NCBI RefSeq assembly: GCF_003944715.1
Contig: NZ_RWIT01000007.1
Span: 124,001-188,000, forward strand
Reading direction: 5' to 3'
Source of the DNA: Hymenobacter rigui
GTDB lineage: Bacteria; Bacteroidota; Bacteroidia; Cytophagales; Hymenobacteraceae
Length of the DNA: 64,000 nucleotides
Shown here piece by piece: positions 59,602-64,000 of this stretch (within the stretch, counting starts at the first letter, position 1; every line of letters begins with the position of its first letter). The position numbers and the translations under genes are program-made. The notes under the pieces are model-generated. The model was not told where the DNA came from. It worked only from the letters and a program-made list of their open reading frames with translations, and made no database searches.

Positions 59602-60711
59602 ATGAAGTACTACCTGATAGCGGGCGAGCGGTCCGGGGATTTTCACGCGGCTAATCTCATGCGCAGCCTGCGCGAGCAGGACCCCGAAGCCGAGTTCCGC
59701 TGCTGGGGCGGCGACATGATGCAGGAAGCCGGCGGCACCCTCGTGCACCACTACCAGGAAATGGCCATCATGGGTTTCTGGGAGGCGGCTACCAGCATCC
59801 TCAAATTCCGGGGCTACCTGCGCGAGTGTCAAAAAGACCTGCTCAGCTACCAGCCCGACGTGGTGATTCTGGTGGATTACGCCGGCTTCAACATGCGCGT
59901 GGCCAAGTTCGCCAAAGCCGCCGGCCTGAAGGTGTTCTACTACATATCTCCCAAAATCTGGGCCTGGAACCAGGGCCGCGTGCACCAGGTGAAGCAGTTG
60001 GTGGACAAGATGTTCGTGATTCTGCCCTTCGAGGAAGAGTTCTACCAGCGCTTCGATTACAAGGTGGACTACATCGGCAACCCCACCGCCGACGCCGTGG
60101 CCGAGTTCCAGCCCACCGCCGACTTCTACGAGCGTAACGACCTAGACCCGCTGCGGCCCATTATTGCCGTGCTGCCCGGTTCCCGCAAGCAGGAAATCGA
60201 GGAGATGCTCTATGAGATGGTGGCTATTCTGCCCCCCTTCCTCGATTACCAGTTCATCGTAGCCGGCGTCGATAACCTCGACCAGAACTACTATGCCAAC
60301 TTCGAGCGCAACAACGTCCGCATCCTCTTCGACCAGACCTACGACCTGCTGGCCCACGCCACCGCCGCCCTCGTCACCAGCGGCACCGCCACCCTCGAAA
60401 CGGCCCTGTTCGACGTGCCCCAGGTGGTGTGCTACCGCACCAGCGCCGTGTCGTACGCCATTGGCAAGGCCGTTATCAAAGTGCCTCACATTTCCCTGGT
60501 CAACCTCATTGCCGGCCGCGAGGTGGTAAAGGAGCTCATCCAGGGCGAATTCAACGCCCGCAACCTCGTCACCGAGCTCAAGAAAGTAACCGCCGACGAG
60601 CAGTTCATCGCCCAACAGAAAGCCGGTTACGCCCAAATTCGCGAGAAGCTAGGCCAGCAGCGCGCAGCTAATAAGGCGGCCAAGCTGATGGTGGGGTATT
60701 TGAAGGGATAA
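59602..60711 (+). CDS. lpxB: Lipid-A-disaccharide synthase
   Basis: A 369-residue glycosyltransferase (family 19) that joins UDP-diacylglucosamine and lipid X in lipid A synthesis, at the inner membrane. Family blocks: AGERSGDFHAANLMRSL near 6-22, YISPKIWAWNQGR near 114-126, VLPGSRKQEI near 191-200 and TSGTATLETALF near 258-269. Length is normal. It is followed within seven bases by an AT-rich small reading frame that is out of keeping with it. Confidence 0.96.
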   Translation: MKYYLIAGERSGDFHAANLMRSLREQDPEAEFRCWGGDMMQEAGGTLVHHYQEMAIMGFWEAATSILKFRGYLRECQKDLLSYQPDVVILVDYAGFNMRVAKFAKAAGLKVFYYISPKIWAWNQGRVHQVKQLVDKMFVILPFEEEFYQRFDYKVDYIGNPTADAVAEFQPTADFYERNDLDPLRPIIAVLPGSRKQEIEEMLYEMVAILPPFLDYQFIVAGVDNLDQNYYANFERNNVRILFDQTYDLLAHATAALVTSGTATLETALFDVPQVVCYRTSAVSYAIGKAVIKVPHISLVNLIAGREVVKELIQGEFNARNLVTELKKVTADEQFIAQQKAGYAQIREKLGQQRAANKAAKLMVGYLKG

Positions 60712-60717
60712 ATATTT

Positions 60718-61130
60718 ATGAGTGATATTAAAGTCACAGGTGATTGTTTGTATGAAGGGGGAGATAAATTACAGAAAAGTACTTGAAAATTTGGATATAT
60801 TATATAGTAGAAGCTGAAAAAATTGAAATATATAATAGATATCTTAGTCTGATAAGATCAGCTGCTTATTCAGGTAATCACAGAGCCCAGTTCGAGTTAG
60901 CTCTGCATTACGAAGAGTTTAATTTCTTTGGATTAAATATGAATTACAATAGAAGGAAAGCTATGTATTGGTATAAGAAAGCCTGTGAAGGGAATATAGC
61001 TGATGCATGTAATAATCTTGCAACATGTTATAATTCAGAAGAAAAAAAAGAGGAAGCAATGGCTTTCTATAAAAAGGCTATAAATTTAGGAAGTATTTTA
61101 GCAAAGAAGAATTTGCGAGGGTTACTTTGA
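60718..61130 (+). pseudogene. AT-rich Sel1-repeat protein, probably frameshifted
   Basis: Two overlapping frames. ATG 60718 opens a 22-codon frame (MSDIKVTGDCLYEGG...) ending at TGA 60784-60786. A second frame from about 60783 carries 115 residues with two Sel1-type repeats (GNHRAQFELALHYEE near 31-45; RKAMYWYKKACEGNIADACNNLA, split near 57-79; KEEAMAFYKKAINLG near 88-102). The second frame has no ATG at its head, only TTG, so a one-base shift at the overlap would give one 137-residue protein. Base composition is extremely AT-rich against its neighbours, a sign of transfer. Sel1 proteins act as scaffolds or effector/immunity partners; here the role is unknown. Confidence 0.65.
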
Positions 61131-61136
61131 ATAAGC

Positions 61137-61221
61137 AAATCCACTTTACTAGAAAGTAAATGGCCTCGGCAAATACATTACGTATCTGCCGAGGCCATTT
61201 ACTTTCTAGTAAAGTGGATTT
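61137..61221. terminator. Perfect 35-bp hairpin between Sel1 gene and clpX
   Basis: Bases 61137-61171 are exactly complementary to 61187-61221 with a 15-base loop. It starts seven bases past the Sel1 stop and its right arm enters the clpX stop codon. It can end transcription from both sides. Confidence 0.9.
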
Positions 61222-62444
61222 TACGCCGCGCGCAGCTGTTTCATAGCCGTTTGCTCGAATTTACTCCGGGCATATTCCTCGTCAATTACTAGTTCGGTGG
61301 CACCTTCCTCCGACGGCATATCGAACATGGCATCGGTCATGATGCCTTCACAGATGCTGCGCAGGCCCCGGGCGCCGAGGCGGTACTCATCGGCGCGCCG
61401 CACAATGTACTCCAGGGCACCTTCCGAGAAGCTTAGCTGAATGCCTTCCATATCGAAGAGGCGCTGGTACTGCTTCACGATGGAGTTCTTGGGCTCTGTC
61501 AGGATTTTGCGGAGGGTAGCGTGGTCGAGCGGGTTGAGGTGGGTAAGCACCGGCAGGCGACCAATCAGCTCCGGAATCAGGCCGAAAGCCTTCAAGTCCT
61601 GGGCGGTTACGTAGCGCAGGAAGTTGTTCGTGTCCACCTTCTCGTCCAGCTGCGTCTTAGCAAAGCCGATGGGCTTGGTGTTGAGGCGGTTTTTGATGAT
61701 ACGGTCAATGCCCACAAATGCCCCGCCACAGATGAACAGGATGTTTTCGGTATTCACCGTAATCATCTTCTGCTCGGGGTGCTTACGGCCGCCGTGCGGG
61801 GGCACGTTTACGGTAGTGCCTTCCAGTAGCTTCAGCATGGCCTGCTGCACGCCCTCACCGCTCACGTCGCGCGTGATGCTGGGGTTGTCGCTCTTGCGGG
61901 CAATCTTGTCAATTTCGTCGATGTACACGATGCCGCGCTCTGCCGCTTCCACGTTGTAGTCGGCCGCCTGCAGCAGGCGGGTCAGGATGCTTTCCACGTC
62001 CTCGCCCACGTAGCCGGCCTCCGTCAGCACGGTGGCGTCGGCAATGCAGAAGGGCACCTGCAGGATGTTGGCCAGCATGCGCGTGAGGAAGGTCTTGCCC
62101 GTGCCGGTTTCACCCACCATGATGATATTCGACTTCTCAATCACCACGTCGTCCTTCTGCGGTTTCTGCATCAGACGCTTGTAGTGGTTGTACACGGCCA
62201 CCGACATCACCTTCTTGGCTTCGTCCTGGCCTACCACGTACTGGTCGAGGTACTCCTTCATCTCGCGGGGCTTCACGAGGTTGAATTTCGGTGCCTTGGA
62301 GTTGGCCCGAATCTTATTCTCCTCGTTCAGGATTTGCTGAGCCTGGCCCACACACCGCTCGCAGATGTGGGCGTTGATGCCCGAAATCATCACCGAAACG
62401 TCTTTTTTGCTCTTGCCGCAGAAGGAGCACGTAATATCCGCCAT
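61221..62444 (-). CDS. clpX: ATP-dependent Clp protease ATP-binding subunit ClpX
   Basis: A 407-residue AAA+ unfoldase that feeds substrates to ClpP. The N-terminal four-cysteine zinc domain (CSFCG ... CERC) is at 6-40; Walker A is GETGTGKT near 114-121 and Walker B VYIDEIDK near 178; the pore-loop regions GYVGED and RKHPEQKM are present, as is the C-terminal arginine-finger region ([15 protein letters not shown]). Start 62444 ([10 protein letters not shown]) has a TACCTTTG box 57 bases upstream. It lies downstream of clpP on the same strand. Confidence 0.97.
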   Translation of the reverse strand: MADITCSFCGKSKKDVSVMISGINAHICERCVGQAQQILNEENKIRANSKAPKFNLVKPREMKEYLDQYVVGQDEAKKVMSVAVYNHYKRLMQKPQKDDVVIEKSNIIMVGETGTGKTFLTRMLANILQVPFCIADATVLTEAGYVGEDVESILTRLLQAADYNVEAAERGIVYIDEIDKIARKSDNPSITRDVSGEGVQQAMLKLLEGTTVNVPPHGGRKHPEQKMITVNTENILFICGGAFVGIDRIIKNRLNTKPIGFAKTQLDEKVDTNNFLRYVTAQDLKAFGLIPELIGRLPVLTHLNPLDHATLRKILTEPKNSIVKQYQRLFDMEGIQLSFSEGALEYIVRRADEYRLGARGLRSICEGIMTDAMFDMPSEEGATELVIDEEYARSKFEQTAMKQLRAA

Positions 62445-62501
62445 TGCTAAAGTAACTCGCTGAAAAAGGGGAGGGGATAGGTAGCTTGCGCCAGCCTTCC
62501 A

Positions 62502-62509
62502 CAAAGGTA
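62502..62509 (-). promoter_or_regulatory. -7 box for clpX
   Basis: TACCTTTG on the minus strand, 57 bases upstream of the clpX ATG. With the terminator at 62568-62601 it shows clpX is transcribed apart from clpP. Confidence 0.7.
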
Positions 62510-62567
62510 CGAAAAGGCCAACGCCCTATAGGAGAGAAAAAGTGCCCCCACAGTTGCCTTCTAACTT

Positions 62568-62601
62568 AACAAAAAAGCCCGCCAAAGCGGGCTTTTTTGT
62601 T
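62568..62601 (-). terminator. clpP terminator
   Basis: A perfect 15-bp stem AACAAAAAAGCCCGC with its complement and a 4-base loop, ending in T6 on the minus strand. Confidence 0.92.
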
Positions 62602-62615
62602 GTAACAGGTTCAAG

Positions 62616-62665
62616 AGAACGTCATTCCGAGCAAAGGGGGAGCCGTAGCTGAGGAATGACGTTCT
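62616..62665. repeat. Short GTCATTCC-type inverted repeat, copy 5
   Basis: AGAACGTCATTCC (62616-62628) pairs perfectly with 62653-62665 around a 24-base loop with GAGCAAAGG. It is a truncated relative of copies 1 and 2, between clpP and its terminator. Confidence 0.8.
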
Positions 62666-62680
62666 TTTGTAAATGAAGGC

Positions 62681-63388
62681 TTAAGCCGACTTTTTCTCCA
62701 GCACCTCGTCAATCAGGCCATACTCTTTGGCCTCATCGGCGCGCATCCAGTAGTCACGCTCCGAGTTATCGTAAATTTCCTGGTAGGTTTTGCCGGTGTG
62801 CTTCGCCAGAATGTCATACAGCTCTTTCTTGAGCTTTAGAATCTCGCGGGCCGTAATTTCAATGTCCGTCGACTGGCCTTGTGCGCCACCCGAGGGCTGG
62901 TGAATCATCACGCGGGCGTGGGGCAGAGCCGAGCGTTTGTCTTTGGCACCACCGGCCAGCAATACCGCACCCATCGAAGCAGCCAGACCAGTACAGATAG
63001 TGGCCACATCGGGGTTCACGTACTGCATCGTGTCGTAGATACCCAAACCGGCATACACCGAGCCGCCGGGCGAATTGATGTAGAGCAGGATGTCCTTCTT
63101 GGCATCAACCGACTCCAGAAACAGCATCTGCGCCGTCAGGATATTGGCAATGTAGTCGTCCACGGCCGTGCCCAGGAACACAATGCGGTCCATGATCAGG
63201 CGCGAAAACACGTCGATTTCGGCGAAGCGCGTGGGGCGTTCCTCAATTACCGAGCGGGTCATACCGGTGGGCATGATCAGGCCGTTGCGGGTCTGGCCTT
63301 CAACGTGCTGGATGTATTGGTCAACGCCCAGACCGCTCAGGCCCTGGCCTTTCACGGCAAATTTGCGGAACTCTTGTTTATTCAGCAT
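62681..63388 (-). CDS. clpP: ATP-dependent Clp protease proteolytic subunit
   Basis: A 235-residue serine protease forming the tetradecameric chamber used by ClpX. The catalytic Ser lies in [14 protein letters not shown] near 128 and the His in [16 protein letters not shown] near 150. Start 63388 ([10 protein letters not shown]) is chosen; the upstream 16 codons overlap AT-rich leader. It lies between tig and clpX in the common tig-clpP-clpX order. Confidence 0.97.
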   Translation of the reverse strand: MLNKQEFRKFAVKGQGLSGLGVDQYIQHVEGQTRNGLIMPTGMTRSVIEERPTRFAEIDVFSRLIMDRIVFLGTAVDDYIANILTAQMLFLESVDAKKDILLYINSPGGSVYAGLGIYDTMQYVNPDVATICTGLAASMGAVLLAGGAKDKRSALPHARVMIHQPSGGAQGQSTDIEITAREILKLKKELYDILAKHTGKTYQEIYDNSERDYWMRADEAKEYGLIDEVLEKKSA

Positions 63389-63489
63389 GGGAAGAAAAAG
63401 GAGTTGGAATGTAGAGGTGAGAAATAAGAGCCTCAACGCTGCCTATACGGACGAACCGCGTGGCGGAGTTCAAAACCCTTAAAGGCGGA

Positions 63490-63530
63490 CAACAAAAAAG
63501 CCCTTACGGCAAGTAAGGGCTTTTTTGTTG
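63490..63530 (-). terminator. tig terminator
   Basis: A perfect 18-bp stem CAACAAAAAAGCCCTTAC with its complement and a 5-base loop, T6 on the minus strand, 26 bases past the tig stop. Confidence 0.93.
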
Positions 63531-63555
63531 GTTCAAGAACCGAAAATGTCAGCAA

Positions 63556-64000
63556 TTAGCCGGCATTCTGATTGCGGAAGTCCTCGGCCGTAATCGGGTT
63601 GTCATTAACAACAACTTTGCCGCGCAGGTTTTCCAGTACTTTTTCTGCCAGAATGGCTTCGTACTCGTCCACGTAGTTCTTGCCGTTCTCCTGACGCAGG
63701 TAGTTGTCAGCAAAACCACGTACCGACTCTTCCAGCTCGGGCGTCAGCTCCATGTTGAACTGGCCCAGGATTTTCTGGATAGTACGGTCCAGGATTTCTT
63801 CGTTCGACACCTTCAACTCGTTGGCTTCTACCACTTTGTTGCGGATCATCGACCACTTCAGCTCCTTCTCATAGTCTTCGTAGTGCTCTTCAATCTGCTC
63901 GGGCGTCAGCTTGCCCTGGTTGGCACGCTCCAGCCACTTCTTGAAGAAGTCCTTGGGAACTTCGATGGTGGTGTTTTCCAGCATCTTGTCGATGATCTGA
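63556..64000 (-). CDS. tig: Trigger factor (C-terminal part)
   Basis: The gene enters from the right edge; 147 codons of its 3' end are present, reading QIIDKMLENTTIEVPKDFF and onward to the stop at 63556. The sequence is that of the helical C-terminal chaperone domain of trigger factor, which holds nascent chains at the ribosome exit; the ribosome-binding and PPIase domains are outside the window. Position ahead of clpP and clpX supports the call. Confidence 0.85.
   Translation of the reverse strand, partial: QIIDKMLENTTIEVPKDFFKKWLERANQGKLTPEQIEEHYEDYEKELKWSMIRNKVVEANELKVSNEEILDRTIQKILGQFNMELTPELEESVRGFADNYLRQENGKNYVDEYEAILAEKVLENLRGKVVVNDNPITAEDFRNQNAG

Noticed and set aside
1..64000. CRISPR array, prophage, insertion sequence or defence island
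   Set aside because: No direct repeats with regular unique spacers, no transposase or integrase, and no cluster of nuclease/ATPase defence genes. The single HNH protein at 23739 has no such partners.

Overview
The window is about 64 kb of chromosome from a GC-rich member of the Bacteroidota, most likely Hymenobacter or a close relative in the Cytophagales. The evidence is three secreted proteins ending in type IX secretion (T9SS) sorting domains, the Bacteroidota -7 promoter box TAnnTTTG upstream of many genes, almost no Shine-Dalgarno sites, Bacteroidota-specific families (DUF3098, DUF5683), and two gene orders typical of the phylum (ftsX-DUF3098-uppP-truB-ribF and parA-parB-DUF5683-dapB-lepB). 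The genus is an inference from these features.

Layout. 1-8.3 kb: the end of an RDD membrane protein gene, two tandem DUF4394/T9SS proteins, a GNAT-nitrilase fusion, a third T9SS protein and two unknowns. 8.4-10 kb: the two subunits of a 3-oxoacid CoA-transferase. 10-19 kb: a minus-strand cluster of ribF, truB, uppP, DUF3098, ftsX and tamB. 19-29 kb: tsaD, smpB, an NlpC/P60 peptidase, an HNH nuclease, several lipoproteins, an alpha/beta hydrolase and a fatty acid desaturase. 29-34 kb: rpsA, tRNA-Cys and cyanophycin synthetase. 34-40 kb: mixed housekeeping genes (kdsA, apaG, ung, methyltransferases). 40-46 kb: the lepB-dapB-DUF5683-parB-parA cluster and a UPF0173 hydrolase. 46-56 kb: a peptide-type binding protein, an SDR, a DUF885 lipoprotein, a Dph6-like ATPase and redox enzymes. 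56-61 kb: rfaD, a BtuF/BtuC-like importer, a PTPS-family enzyme and lpxB. 61-64 kb: clpX, clpP and the end of tig.

The genes are mostly ordinary core functions: envelope building (kdsA, rfaD, lpxB, uppP, tamB, lepB, dapB), division and segregation (ftsX, parAB), translation (rpsA, truB, tsaD, smpB, tRNA-Cys) and proteolysis (clpXP, tig). I see no phage, insertion sequence, CRISPR array or obvious defence island.

The least explained signal is between the genes. Eight or more spacers are long inverted repeats whose arms are built from degenerate 7- or 8-base units and which often run flush from one gene's stop or start codon to the next. A second, unrelated family begins GTCAT(T/C)C and ends in its complement; it occurs five times in three sequence subtypes and brackets two single genes. 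There is also a spacer-less perfect 50-bp palindrome, a 35-bp perfect hairpin beside an AT-rich broken Sel1-type gene, and a split parS-like inverted repeat upstream of parB.
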